NCBI RefSeq assembly: GCF_028737255.1
Contig: NZ_JAQZAN010000012.1
Location: 124,001 to 188,000 of the forward strand
DNA from: Actinomycetospora straminea
GTDB taxonomy: Bacteria > Actinomycetota > Actinomycetes > Mycobacteriales > Pseudonocardiaceae
DNA: 64,000 bases
Direction: 5' to 3'
The position numbers and the translations under genes are program-made. The number at the start of each line of letters is the position of its first letter. Position 1 is the stretch's first letter. The notes beneath the pieces are model-generated. The model saw nothing but the letters and a program-made list of their open reading frames with translations. It made no database searches and was not told the DNA's origin. Below, piece after piece: positions 14,636-22,637 of the stretch.

Positions 14636-15351
14636 GAGGGACGGGCGGACAGGCGCGCGGAGAGGTCGGTGGCCGCGGCGGCGGTCGCGGCGGCGTGGGC
14701 GGCGAGGTGGGGCCGCAGGCGCGCGGCGGGGCCCGAGACCGTCAGCGCGGCCACGATCCCGCCGTGGAACCCCCGGACCGGGGCGGCGGCCCCCGCGAGG
14801 CCCGGGTCGAACTCGCCGTCCACGACGGCGTGGCCCGCCGCCCGGACCCGCTCCAGCACCGCCGGGTCGGCGGCCGCGGCACGGGCGGCGGCGGGGTCGC
14901 GCTCGCAGAGCAGCACCCGCCCCGTCGACGTGGTCGCGGCCGGGATGTCGTCGACGTCGAAGCGCGGCCGCGCCGGCCCGCCGCCCGCCTCGGCGGTCAG
15001 CACCGTCGCCACCCGCGTCCCGTGCAGCCGGCACAGCGAGGCGTTCTCCCCGGTCCGCACGGCCAGCGACACCAGCGCCGGGCCGGCGACGTTCACGAGC
15101 CGCGCCTCGGTGGTGCGCGCCGCCAGCGCGTAGAGCCGCCAGCCCAGGCCGAAGCGCCGGCTCCCCGTGTCGCGCTCGACGAGCCCCTCGGCCTCGAGCG
15201 CGGCCAGCGCCCGCGACACCTGGCTCGGCTGGCGTCCGGTCAGCGCCGCGAGCCGCGCCACGCCCAGCCCGCCGGCCAGCGCCTCGGGGGAGGCGAGCGC
15301 GTCGAGCAGGTCGGTGTCGCGGCGCAGCCCCGCCGACCGGGGCCGGGTCAC
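14632..15351 (-). CDS. IclR-family transcriptional regulator
   Basis: A 239-residue regulator. The N-terminal winged helix reads GLGVARLAALTGRQPSQVSRALAALEAEGLV, followed by the IclR effector domain with RLVNVAGPALVSLAVRTGENASL, ATTSTGRVLLCERD, the GHAVVDGEFDPGLAGAAAPVRG segment and IVAALTVSGP near the end. The effector domain binds small organic acids or sugars. The start GTG 15351 overlaps the stop of the membrane gene at 15348 by four bases, so the pair is co-translated. The divergent enolase-superfamily gene at 15872 is the obvious target; a perfect palindrome sits within that gene's promoter spacer. The effector is unknown. Confidence 0.85.
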   Translation of the reverse strand: MTRPRSAGLRRDTDLLDALASPEALAGGLGVARLAALTGRQPSQVSRALAALEAEGLVERDTGSRRFGLGWRLYALAARTTEARLVNVAGPALVSLAVRTGENASLCRLHGTRVATVLTAEAGGGPARPRFDVDDIPAATTSTGRVLLCERDPAAARAAAADPAVLERVRAAGHAVVDGEFDPGLAGAAAPVRGFHGGIVAALTVSGPAARLRPHLAAHAAATAAAATDLSARLSARPS

Positions 15352-15800
15352 GCCGCGACCAGCAGCATCGCGAGCGCCACCGCCCCGCCGAGTGTCCACG
15401 CCGCGGTCCGCCACCAGTTCGTCCGCGTCAGCCGGGCGTGCACGTCCGCGTCCCAGCCGTGGGAGAGCCGCGTGTGGCACGGCACCGAGATCGCGAGGGT
15501 CACCGCCACCGTCACCGCGCCGCACACCCCCGCCGCCAGCGCGAGTACCAGCGGGACCCCCGGCGGGCGCCACACCAGCAGCACCGCGCACGTCAGGCCC
15601 TGGACCAGCCACGGCAGGCCGATCAGCCGGCCCATCAGCCGCGTGTGCCGGGCGTGGACGTCGAGCCAGCCCGGTCCGGTCATCGCCGCGAACCCCGGGT
15701 AGACGAGCAGCTGGATCGTCCAGACCAGCCCCGTGCAGAACCACACCGACGCCGCGTGGACGCCGAGCAGGGCCGTGCCCACCAGCGGATTTGCGCTCAC
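15348..15800 (-). CDS. Four-helix membrane protein (DUF1772-like)
   Basis: A 150-residue membrane protein with four hydrophobic segments: ALLGVHAASVWFCTGLVWTI, LIGLPWLVQGLTCAVLL, VLALAAGVCGAVTVAVTL and WTLGGAVALAMLLVAA. Polar loop features such as LLVYPGF and HARHTRLM recall small membrane proteins annotated DUF1772 or anthrone-oxygenase-like, but the match is only by general look. The start is GTG 15800; it is translationally coupled to the IclR gene. Function unknown; it is co-transcribed with a regulator whose other likely target is the divergent catabolic gene. Confidence 0.55.
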   Translation of the reverse strand: MSANPLVGTALLGVHAASVWFCTGLVWTIQLLVYPGFAAMTGPGWLDVHARHTRLMGRLIGLPWLVQGLTCAVLLVWRPPGVPLVLALAAGVCGAVTVAVTLAISVPCHTRLSHGWDADVHARLTRTNWWRTAAWTLGGAVALAMLLVAA

Positions 15801-15811
15801 CGCACCGATTG

Positions 15812-15840
15812 TTGCCGATCGCGGGCCCGCGACCTGTACT
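15812..15840 (+). promoter_or_regulatory. Promoter with palindromic spacer, likely IclR operator
   Basis: TTGCCG (15812-15817), a 17-base spacer, then TGTACT (15835-15840) make a reasonable -35/-10 pair for the gene at 15872. The spacer holds TCGCGGGCCCGCGA (15819-15832), a perfect 14-bp palindrome. A protein bound there would block the promoter. The divergent IclR gene makes it the natural candidate. Confidence 0.6.
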
Positions 15841-15871
15841 GACGCGGCCCGCCCCCGGGAGAAGGACCCGC

Positions 15872-16957
15872 GTGAAGATCACCGACATCCGCGTCGAGCA
15901 CCGCGAGACCGTGCTCGACCCGCCCTGCTACGCCGCCTGGGACCCCGAGCCCCGCACGCGCTTCGCGGCGACGGTCGTGCGCGTCGAGACCGACGAGGGC
16001 GTCGTCGGTGTGGGGTCGGGCGACACGATGGCCGGGTTCGACGCGTACCGCGAGCTCTTCCTCGGCACCGACCCGCTGGCCACCGAGGTCCAGGTGCGCC
16101 GCATCGAGTCGGTCGGCTTCCACGCCGGGCGTTTCTGGCCGCTCGAGGCCGCGCTGTGGGACGTCGTCGGCCAGGTCGCCGGGCTCCCCGTCGCGACGCT
16201 CTTCGGTGGCGTCACCGACCGCCTGCCCGTCTACGCCTCGTGGTGCTCCGAGCAGCCGCCGGGCCGCCGGGCCGAGGACGCGCACCGCCTCGTCGACGAG
16301 GGCATCCGCGCCGTGAAGATCCGGGCGCACCCGCGGCGGCTCCGCGCGGGCGTCGCCGCCGTCGCCGCGGTCCGCGAGGCCGTCGGCGACCGTCTCGACG
16401 TCATGGTCGACCTCAACCAGGCCTGGCGGATGCCCGGCGACGTCACCGAGCCCCTCGAGCTGCGCGACGTCCGCCGCGTCGTGCGCCAGCTCGCCGAGTA
16501 CGACGTCGCCTGGGTCGAGGAGCCGCTGCCCTACGCCGACGTCGAGGGCCACCGCCTGCTGCGTGCCGACAACCCCGGCCTGCGCATCGCGGCGGGGGAG
16601 ATGCTCGACTCGCTGCCGCAGACGCTCGCGCTCGTCGAGGCCGACGCGCTGGACGTCTACCAGGCCGACGTGGTGCTCGCGCTCGGCATGACCCGCGCCC
16701 GCCAGCTCGCCGAGTCCGTCCGCGCCCGGCACCGCCGCTTCACCCCGCACACGTGGACCAACGGGCTCGGGCTGCTCGCGAACCTGCACGTCGCGGCGGG
16801 AGTCGGCGCCGGGCCCTACCTCGAGTTCCCCGACGACCCGTCCGGCGGCTGGACGCCCGAGCGGCGCGACTTCCTGCTCGCCGAGCCGCTGCGCCCCGAC
16901 CCCGACGGCATGCTGGTCGTGCCCGACGCGCCCGGCCTGGGCGCCGTGCTCGCCTGA
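15872..16957 (+). CDS. Enolase-superfamily (mandelate racemase/MLE-like) enzyme
   Basis: A 361-residue enzyme with the capping domain first (VKITDIRVEHRETVL) and a TIM barrel after. Metal ligands appear in order: Asp in VMVDLNQAW, Glu in AWVEEPLPY and Glu in AAGEMLDS. DVYQADVVLALG follows, and the general-base His is in TPHTWTNGLG. The lysine motif on strand 2, usually KxK or KxH, reads VKIRAH, so the second Lys is replaced by Arg. The PHTWTNG end and single His suggest an acid-sugar dehydratase or cycloisomerase rather than a racemase, but substrate is not predictable. It is probably controlled by the divergent IclR regulator. The start is GTG 15872 after GGGAGAAGGA. Confidence 0.8.
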   Translation: MKITDIRVEHRETVLDPPCYAAWDPEPRTRFAATVVRVETDEGVVGVGSGDTMAGFDAYRELFLGTDPLATEVQVRRIESVGFHAGRFWPLEAALWDVVGQVAGLPVATLFGGVTDRLPVYASWCSEQPPGRRAEDAHRLVDEGIRAVKIRAHPRRLRAGVAAVAAVREAVGDRLDVMVDLNQAWRMPGDVTEPLELRDVRRVVRQLAEYDVAWVEEPLPYADVEGHRLLRADNPGLRIAAGEMLDSLPQTLALVEADALDVYQADVVLALGMTRARQLAESVRARHRRFTPHTWTNGLGLLANLHVAAGVGAGPYLEFPDDPSGGWTPERRDFLLAEPLRPDPDGMLVVPDAPGLGAVLA

Positions 16958-16977
16958 GGAGCGAGCCCCCGATCGGC

Positions 16978-17011
16978 GGCCCCGGCTCCCGTCCCCCCAG
17001 GAGCCGGGGCC
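16978..17011 (+). terminator. 12-bp hairpin, terminator or attenuator
   Basis: GGCCCCGGCTCC pairs with GGAGCCGGGGCC across a 10-base loop. It follows the enolase-superfamily stop by 20 bases and precedes a short leader ORF and the alcohol dehydrogenase, so it may end the first transcript or attenuate expression of the second gene. Confidence 0.65.
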
Positions 17012-17043
17012 GTCACCCATCCCGAGCTGCTGGAGGAGACGGC

Positions 17044-17115
17044 GTGACCGGCACGACCGACGGGCCCGCACGGGCGGGCACCGCCCCGGCGACGACGACC
17101 CGGTGCGCGCCGTGA
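17044..17115 (+). CDS. 23-codon leader ORF before alcohol dehydrogenase
   Basis: A GTG at 17044 with an excellent ribosome site (GGAGGAGACGGC) opens a 23-codon frame, rich in Thr and Ala (VTGTTDGPARAGTAPATT and on to TRCAP). It ends at TGA 17113-17115, overlapping the GTG start of the dehydrogenase by four bases. The dehydrogenase itself has no comparable ribosome site. This looks like a translationally coupled leader. Alternatively it is the true N-terminus separated by a frameshift; its resemblance to the dehydrogenase start (VTGPVTTSP) makes that worth checking. Confidence 0.5.
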   Translation: MTGTTDGPARAGTAPATTTRCAP

Positions 17116-18275
17116 CCGGGCCGGTCACGACCTCGCCGTGCGCCGGGGTGGCGGCGGGCACCTTCCTGTCCGGCGCGGGGCCGGTCGTCGACTTCGGGCC
17201 CGGCGCGGTGGCCCGGATTCCCGACCACCTCGCCGGGCAGGGGGCCCGCCGCGTGCTCGTGGTGACCGACGCCGGTCTGCGCGCGGCCGGCGTCGTCGAC
17301 GCGGTCACCGGGCCGCTCGCGGCCTCCGGGGTCGCGGTCGAGGTGTTCGACGCCGTGCGCGGCAACCCGACCGTCGCCGTCGTCGAGCAGGGCGCCGAGC
17401 ACGCCCGGGCCCTGGGCCTCGACGCCGTCCTCGCCCTCGGCGGCGGGTCGAGCCTCGACGCCGCCAAGGGCATCGCCCTGCTCGCGCCCAGCCCCGGCGC
17501 CCGCGCCGACGGCAGCGGCGCCACCCCCGCCGCCGGGCTGCCCGTCGTGGCCGTCCCGACGACGGCGGGCACGGGCGCGGAGACCAACGGCTTCGGTGTG
17601 CTCGAGGACCTCGACAGCCGGCAGAAGGTCTACTGCGGCGACGCCAGCGTCGTGCCGCGCGTCGCCGTCCTCGACCCCGAGCTCACCTACGGCCTGCCCG
17701 CGGGCCCGACGGCCGCGACCGGCGTCGACGCCCTGGTCCACGGCCTCGAGTCCCTCGCCTCCCGGGGCCGCGACCCGATGTCCGAGGCCTTCGCCGCCGA
17801 GGCGGTGCGGCGGGCCTGGGCGTGGCTGCCGACCGCGGTGGCCGACGGCGCCCACCCCCGGGCGCGCGCGGAGATGCTCGTCGCCGCGCACCTCGCCGGG
17901 CAGGCGCTCACCCGGAGCGGGCTGGGGCTGGTGCACGGGTTCGCGCACGCCCTGAGCCTGCACACCGGCGCGGTGCACGGCCTGGCGCTGGCCGCGGTGC
18001 TGCCCGAGGTCGTCGCCTGGCAGCTCGACGCCGAGCCCGCCGGGTGGGGACGCGCCGCGGAGGCCGCCGGCCTGCCGGGGGCCACGGCGCTGCCCGACGC
18101 GCTGGCCGGCGTGCTGGAGACGGTCGGGGCGCGCGTCACCGTCGCCGACCTCGGCGCCCGTCCGGAGCAGCACGAGGCGCTGGCGCGCACGGCCCTCGCC
18201 GACCCCGTGACCCGCAACACGCCCCGTCACCCTGCGTCGGCCGCGGAGCTGGTGGCGCTGCTCCGGCGCTGCTGA
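17112..18275 (+). CDS. Iron-containing (group III) alcohol dehydrogenase-like
   Basis: A 387-residue dehydrogenase. The nucleotide site GGGSSLDAAKG is at about 110-120, followed by VAVPTTAGTGAE, the classic group III signature. Metal ligands are seen as Asp in GVDALVHGLE, His in LGLVHGFAHAL and His in HTGAVHG. These enzymes reduce aldehydes or oxidise alcohols with NAD(P); maleylacetate reductases belong to the same family and cannot be excluded. The start GTG 17112 overlaps the 23-codon leader. GTG 17103 is open but less well placed. It lies downstream of the enolase-superfamily gene, possibly in the same catabolic pathway, though the hairpin at 16978 separates them. Confidence 0.8.
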   Translation: MTGPVTTSPCAGVAAGTFLSGAGPVVDFGPGAVARIPDHLAGQGARRVLVVTDAGLRAAGVVDAVTGPLAASGVAVEVFDAVRGNPTVAVVEQGAEHARALGLDAVLALGGGSSLDAAKGIALLAPSPGARADGSGATPAAGLPVVAVPTTAGTGAETNGFGVLEDLDSRQKVYCGDASVVPRVAVLDPELTYGLPAGPTAATGVDALVHGLESLASRGRDPMSEAFAAEAVRRAWAWLPTAVADGAHPRARAEMLVAAHLAGQALTRSGLGLVHGFAHALSLHTGAVHGLALAAVLPEVVAWQLDAEPAGWGRAAEAAGLPGATALPDALAGVLETVGARVTVADLGARPEQHEALARTALADPVTRNTPRHPASAAELVALLRRC

Positions 18276-18487
18276 GGCGCCCACGGCGTCACCGAGTGCC
18301 ACCGACGGCGCCGGATTTGTGGTTGTGCAACAGGTTTGCCCCCGGAGTCCTTCGCTGCGCGCGTAGAGAGCGAGGCAAGGCGGTCCTTACCGTCGGGAGC
18401 GTGATCGACCAGCGGGCACGCGTGGGCGACGACCCGGTCTCGCCGATCCCGTCGCCCCGCTCCCCCCGGATCCCGCCAGGAGGACCC

Positions 18488-19738
18488 GTGACCGCACTCG
18501 AGACGATCCCCGACCACGTCACCCGCATCAACGACGCCAAGACGCCGACCGGACCCGGTCGCCCCGGCGCCAGCACGGCCCACATCACCCCGTCGACCGA
18601 GCACCTCTCGGTCGACGACATCGAGCGTCTCGGCGCCGAGCTCGAGGCCATCCGCGAGCGCGTGATGTCCTCGCTCGGCGAGGACGACGCCCGCTACATC
18701 CGCCGCGTCATCCGCTCCCAGCGCGGCTTCGAGGCGGCGGGCCGGGCTCTGCTGCTCGGGGCGCTGTTCCCGCCGGCCTTCCTCGCCGGCACCGCGTCGC
18801 TCGCCCTCGCCAAGATCCTCGAGAACATGGAGATCGGGCACAACGTCCTGCACGGGCAGTGGGACTGGATGCGCGACCCGGAGATCAACTCCACGACGTG
18901 GGAGTGGGACCACGTCTCCACCGCGCGCAGCTGGCAGCAGACCCACAACTACCTGCACCACACGTACACCAACGTGCACGGCAAGGACCGCGACATCGGC
19001 TACAACGTGCTGCGGGTCGACCCCGAGCAGCCGTGGAAGCCGATCTACCTGGTCCAGACGTTCACGAACGCCGGCCTCGCGATGATCTTCGAGTGGGGCA
19101 TCGCGGCCTTCGACCTCGAGCTCGACCAGATCGCCCGCGGCGAGGCGACCTGGAAGGACAAGCTCCCCGAGCTCAAGGCGATGGGCCGCAAGGCGGGCAA
19201 GCAGGCGCTCAAGGACTTCGTGGTGTTCCCGGCGCTGTCGGGCCCCTCGTTCGTCCCGGCGCTGGTGGGCAGCGTGCTCGCCAACATCATCCGCAACGTG
19301 TGGTCGCACGCCGTGATCTTCTGCGGGCACTTCCCGGTCGAGGTCGAGACCTTCGACGAGGAGCGGCTGGAGAACGAGTCGCAGGCCGAGTGGTACGTCC
19401 GCCAGATGCTGGGCTCGGCGAACATCGAGGGCTCGGTCCTCATGCACGTCATGACCGGGAACCTGTCCCACCAGATCGAGCACCACCTCTTCCCGGACAT
19501 GCCCTCGCGGCGCTACCGCACGATCGCGCCCGAGATCCGCGACATCTGCCGCCGCTACGGCCTGCCCTACCACTCGGGCCCGATGTGGAAGCAGTACGGC
19601 GGCGTGCTCGCCAAGATCGCCCGGCTGTCCTTCCCCGGCGGGCACGAGCGCACGCTCAAGCAGCGCCTGCGCGCCCTGCCCTTCGGCCGCCGCCGCGCCG
19701 AGGCGCTGCGCGGGCGCCCGGAGACCGCCGCGGCCTGA
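18488..19738 (+). CDS. Acyl-lipid/acyl-CoA fatty acid desaturase
   Basis: A 416-residue integral membrane di-iron desaturase. The three histidine boxes are complete: HNVLH in EIGHNVLHGQWD, HNYLHH in QQTHNYLHHTYTN, and the QIEHH variant in SHQIEHHLFPDMPS typical of front-end and linoleoyl-type desaturases. Membrane segments precede box 1 and lie near SFVPALVGSVLANII. It resembles the mycobacterial DesA3 (Rv3229c) type that makes oleic acid, though no ferredoxin reductase is adjacent here. The start GTG 18488 follows AGGAGGACCC. The 211-base leader contains GTTGTGCAAC (18322-18331), a near-palindrome that could be a regulator site. Downstream is a hairpin terminator. Confidence 0.85.
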   Translation: MTALETIPDHVTRINDAKTPTGPGRPGASTAHITPSTEHLSVDDIERLGAELEAIRERVMSSLGEDDARYIRRVIRSQRGFEAAGRALLLGALFPPAFLAGTASLALAKILENMEIGHNVLHGQWDWMRDPEINSTTWEWDHVSTARSWQQTHNYLHHTYTNVHGKDRDIGYNVLRVDPEQPWKPIYLVQTFTNAGLAMIFEWGIAAFDLELDQIARGEATWKDKLPELKAMGRKAGKQALKDFVVFPALSGPSFVPALVGSVLANIIRNVWSHAVIFCGHFPVEVETFDEERLENESQAEWYVRQMLGSANIEGSVLMHVMTGNLSHQIEHHLFPDMPSRRYRTIAPEIRDICRRYGLPYHSGPMWKQYGGVLAKIARLSFPGGHERTLKQRLRALPFGRRRAEALRGRPETAAA

Positions 19739-19752
19739 GCGGCGCGCGAGGG

Positions 19753-19777
19753 AGCAGCGAACGCGCTGTTCGCTGCT
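19753..19777. terminator. Hairpin between convergent genes
   Basis: AGCAGCGAAC, loop GCGCT, GTTCGCTGCT: a perfect 10-bp stem just after the desaturase stop and before the convergent PucR stop. The sequence is related to the AGCGAGGG palindromes at 26999-27221. Immediately after it there is a short direct repeat, AGGCCCCGCTCGCT, twice. Confidence 0.65.
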
Positions 19778-19855
19778 TCTACGCGCACGAAGGCCCCGCT
19801 CGCTCTCGCTCCGGCAGGCCCCGCTCGCTCCGGCGGGCTCCGGTGGCCCGCGCCC

Positions 19856-21097
19856 TCAGCCCTCGGCGAGGGACGGGCCGCCGGCGCGCAGGGCCAGCGC
19901 GACCTCGAGGCGCCCGACGGGGTCGTCGAGCACCCCCGCGAACGCCTCGCGGAGCCGGGCGAGCCGGTAGCGCACGGTCTGCGGGTGCACGTGCAGGCGC
20001 GTGGCCGCCTCGGCGACGTCGCCGTGGGCGTCGAGCCACGCGGTCAGCGTCGACACGGCCCGGTCGCGCGCCGTCGCCGTCATCCGGCGCAGCGGCTCGA
20101 GGCGCTGGGCGACGAGGTCGGCGGTCAGGGTGACGTCGGCGTGCAGGAGCAGGGCGAGCAGGTGGTCGTCGGCGCGCACGAGGCCCTCGTCGGGCAGGTG
20201 CCCGTCCTGCTGCAGCGCCCGCGCCGCGCGGGCCCGGGTGACGGTGCGCGGGGTCTGGTCGGGCGCGACGGTCGGCCCCAGGACCGCCGGGGTCCCGCGC
20301 AGGGCGTCGGCGACGGCGTCGAGACGCCCCGGCCCGTCGGGGTCGGGCACGAACACCACGCCGACCCGGTCGACGACCGACGCCGCGATGTCCGGCGGCA
20401 GGCGCCGGCAGACCGTGGCGAGCGACTCCTCGGCGACGACCAGCGCGCCCAGCGACTTCGGCGGCGCCCACTCCGCCTCGCGGGCCAGGGCCTCGAGCTC
20501 CGGGGCCTCGGGCGCGGGCGTGCGGCACAGGCGCTCGACCAGCGCGTGCTGCCGGGCCTGGCGCGACCCGGCCGCGAGCGACTGCTCGTAGGCGTAGCCG
20601 GAGACCGACGCCGCCGCGAGCTGCTCGATGTAGGCGAACAGGGCCTCGGCCAGCCGGAAGATGGCGTCGGGGCCCAGGCCGGGGTCCTCGGCGGCCCGGT
20701 CGCCGTTGCCGTTGCCGGTGTCGCTCGCCGCGGCGATCCGGCGCCACAGCACCCGCGAGCCGATGCGGTAGGCGCTCTGCAGGGCGTCCATGGTGCGGCC
20801 GTGGCGGTGCTCGACGCGGCCGAGCTCGAAGTAGACGCGGGTGTCGGGCAGCGCGTCGTCGGTGCCCAGCAGGTCGAGAAACTGGTCGAGCGCCACCGAC
20901 ACCCCGAGCCGGATGCGGCGCCCGAACTCGCCGTCCATCGACAGCGCGTACTCGGCGACCTCGGCGCGCACCGTCGCGATGATCTCGTCGCCGGTGCCGA
21001 GCACGATGGGGCGCAGGCGGGCGCTCGCCGCCGCCGGCACGTCGGCCCACGGGTGCCGTCGCGATGCGTCCGTCACCGGGCACACACCGTCGCTCAC
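19856..21097 (-). CDS. PucR/CdaR-family transcriptional regulator
   Basis: A 413-residue regulator. The C-terminus carries the PucR helix-turn-helix: VAEAATRLHVHPQTVRYRLARLREAF (helices at about 365-392, split here by positions). Before it is a GGDEF-like effector region, and the N-terminal half is a helical RsbRD-type sensor (LSMDGEFGRRIRLGVSVALD; VYFELGRVEHRHGR). The start GTG 21097 is the plausible one; the open frame continues upstream into the divergent gene's control region. PucR proteins activate or repress catabolic operons in response to small metabolites. It is divergent from the membrane esterase at 21225, 127 bases away, so that gene is the likely target. Confidence 0.8.
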   Translation of the reverse strand: MSDGVCPVTDASRRHPWADVPAAASARLRPIVLGTGDEIIATVRAEVAEYALSMDGEFGRRIRLGVSVALDQFLDLLGTDDALPDTRVYFELGRVEHRHGRTMDALQSAYRIGSRVLWRRIAAASDTGNGNGDRAAEDPGLGPDAIFRLAEALFAYIEQLAAASVSGYAYEQSLAAGSRQARQHALVERLCRTPAPEAPELEALAREAEWAPPKSLGALVVAEESLATVCRRLPPDIAASVVDRVGVVFVPDPDGPGRLDAVADALRGTPAVLGPTVAPDQTPRTVTRARAARALQQDGHLPDEGLVRADDHLLALLLHADVTLTADLVAQRLEPLRRMTATARDRAVSTLTAWLDAHGDVAEAATRLHVHPQTVRYRLARLREAFAGVLDDPVGRLEVALALRAGGPSLAEG

Positions 21098-21224
21098 GGC
21101 TCCAGTGTCGCAGGATCGCGGGCGGACGCCAGGATCCGAGCGCCGGGACCGCGACGACGTGGCGCACGTGACTCGGCGCGACACCGGGGGAGCACGGCGG
21201 ACCGCGGGGGTCCACGATGACCGC

Positions 21225-22598
21225 GTGACCCCGCCCGTGCGTGCGCTGTTGCGCAGGGCGCGGATCAGGGCGCAGGTCGCGGTGCGGGTCACCCTGCGGG
21301 CCGAGCTGCGCGAGCCCGGCGCGCGCACGTCGCTGCTGGTCGGGGCCGTGGCGCTGCTCGTCGCCGGCTCGGGGTTGCGGCCGCTGACCCGGCGCTGGCC
21401 CGCCGCGGTGGTCGGCAGCCTGCTCTCCTCGACGGCCACCGAGACCCCGCGGGCGACCGCGGTGCTCGTCGGCGCGGCGGCGGGGGTGGCGGTCCGGCGC
21501 GGCGCCGCCACCAACCCGGCGGGGCGCATCGGGCTCGGCGCGGCGGCGGCCGCGGTCGCGGTGCTCCTCGCCCTGGACCGCGGGGCGCGCGCCGACGCCG
21601 AGACCCTCGCCGACGCCCTGTCCGCCGAGCTGGGCCCCGTCCACCTCCCCGCGCGCGGCCGGGTCCTGGGCTCGCTGCTCGGCCGCCGGCGCTACGCCTC
21701 GGCGCGCGACGTCGCCTACGGCCCCGACCCGGTCGCGAACCTCCTCGACGTCTGGCGCGACCCGGAGCTCCCGCGCGACGCCCGGGCGCCGGTGCTGCTC
21801 CAGATCCACGGCGGGGCGTGGTCGTCGGGCAGCAAGGCCGCCGACGCCCACCCGCTCATGGCGCACCTCGTCGCCCGCGGCTGGGTGTGCGTGAGCGTCG
21901 ACTACCGCCTCGGACCCTCCGAGCGCTGGCCCGCACAGATCGTCGACGTCAAGCGGGCGATCGCCTGGACCCGCGCGCACATCGCGGAGCACGGCGGCGA
22001 CCCCGACCGCATCGCCATCACCGGCGGCTCGTCGGGCGCGCACCTCGCCGCGCTCGCGGCGCTGACGCCCGGGGCGTGGCAGCCGGGGTTCGCCGACGCC
22101 GACACCGCGGTGGCCGCCGCCGTCTGCCTCTACGGCATCTACGACCTGACCAGCGACGACGGCAGCGGCACCCTCGACGAGCTGCTCGCCGAGACGATGA
22201 TGCCGACCGCGCTCGACGAGGACGCCCACCCCTACGTCGCCGCGTCCCCGGCCGCGCGCGTCCACCCGGGCGCGCCGCCGTTCATGGTCCTGCACGGCAC
22301 CGGCGACGCGATCGTCGTGCCCGCGCAGAGCCGCGCCTTCGTCGCGCGGCTGCGGGCGGTGTCGCGGGCGCCCGTGGTGCACGCCGAGCTCGCCCGCGCC
22401 CAGCACGGCTTCGACCTCGTGCCCACCGCCCGCACGCTCGCCACGGTCCGGGCCGTCGCGGCGTTCCTGGAGGCGGTCGTGGGGACGGTCGTCGGGCCGG
22501 TCGTGGACGTCGAGGTGGGGACGGAGGTGGGGGACGCCACCGGGCTCACCACCGGGCCCACCACCGCGCCCGCCACCCTGCGTCGTCGGGGTCGATAG
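21225..22598 (+). CDS. Membrane-anchored alpha/beta-hydrolase (esterase/lipase)
   Basis: A 457-residue protein. The first 150 residues contain several hydrophobic helices (SLLVGAVALLVAGSGL; TAVLVGAAAGVAVR; AAAAVAVLLAL). The rest is an alpha/beta-hydrolase of the hormone-sensitive-lipase type: oxyanion motif LQIHGGAW, VDYRLGPSERWP, nucleophile in GGSSGAH, then Asp in HGTGDAIV and His in AQHGFD. It resembles mycobacterial LipQ-like membrane esterases (family-level recall). After the catalytic domain there is a repetitive Val/Gly/Thr tail (VVGTVVGPVV and TTGPTTAPAT). The start is GTG 21225; an ATG at 21216 closes after two codons. Regulation is probably by the divergent PucR gene. The substrate is unknown. 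Confidence 0.75.
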   Translation: MTPPVRALLRRARIRAQVAVRVTLRAELREPGARTSLLVGAVALLVAGSGLRPLTRRWPAAVVGSLLSSTATETPRATAVLVGAAAGVAVRRGAATNPAGRIGLGAAAAAVAVLLALDRGARADAETLADALSAELGPVHLPARGRVLGSLLGRRRYASARDVAYGPDPVANLLDVWRDPELPRDARAPVLLQIHGGAWSSGSKAADAHPLMAHLVARGWVCVSVDYRLGPSERWPAQIVDVKRAIAWTRAHIAEHGGDPDRIAITGGSSGAHLAALAALTPGAWQPGFADADTAVAAAVCLYGIYDLTSDDGSGTLDELLAETMMPTALDEDAHPYVAASPAARVHPGAPPFMVLHGTGDAIVVPAQSRAFVARLRAVSRAPVVHAELARAQHGFDLVPTARTLATVRAVAAFLEAVVGTVVGPVVDVEVGTEVGDATGLTTGPTTAPATLRRRGR

Positions 22599-22601
22599 GC
22601 T
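22591..22601 (+). promoter_or_regulatory. thrS promoter -10 region
   Basis: GTCGATAGGCT, with TAGGCT (22596-22601) as probable -10. The same 11 bases occur before pimA at 35621-35631. No convincing -35 element is seen at either site. The thrS leader would be about 30 bases. Confidence 0.5.
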
Positions 22602-22637
22602 CGGGACACCACCCTCGACACCGGAGGAGAGACCGTC

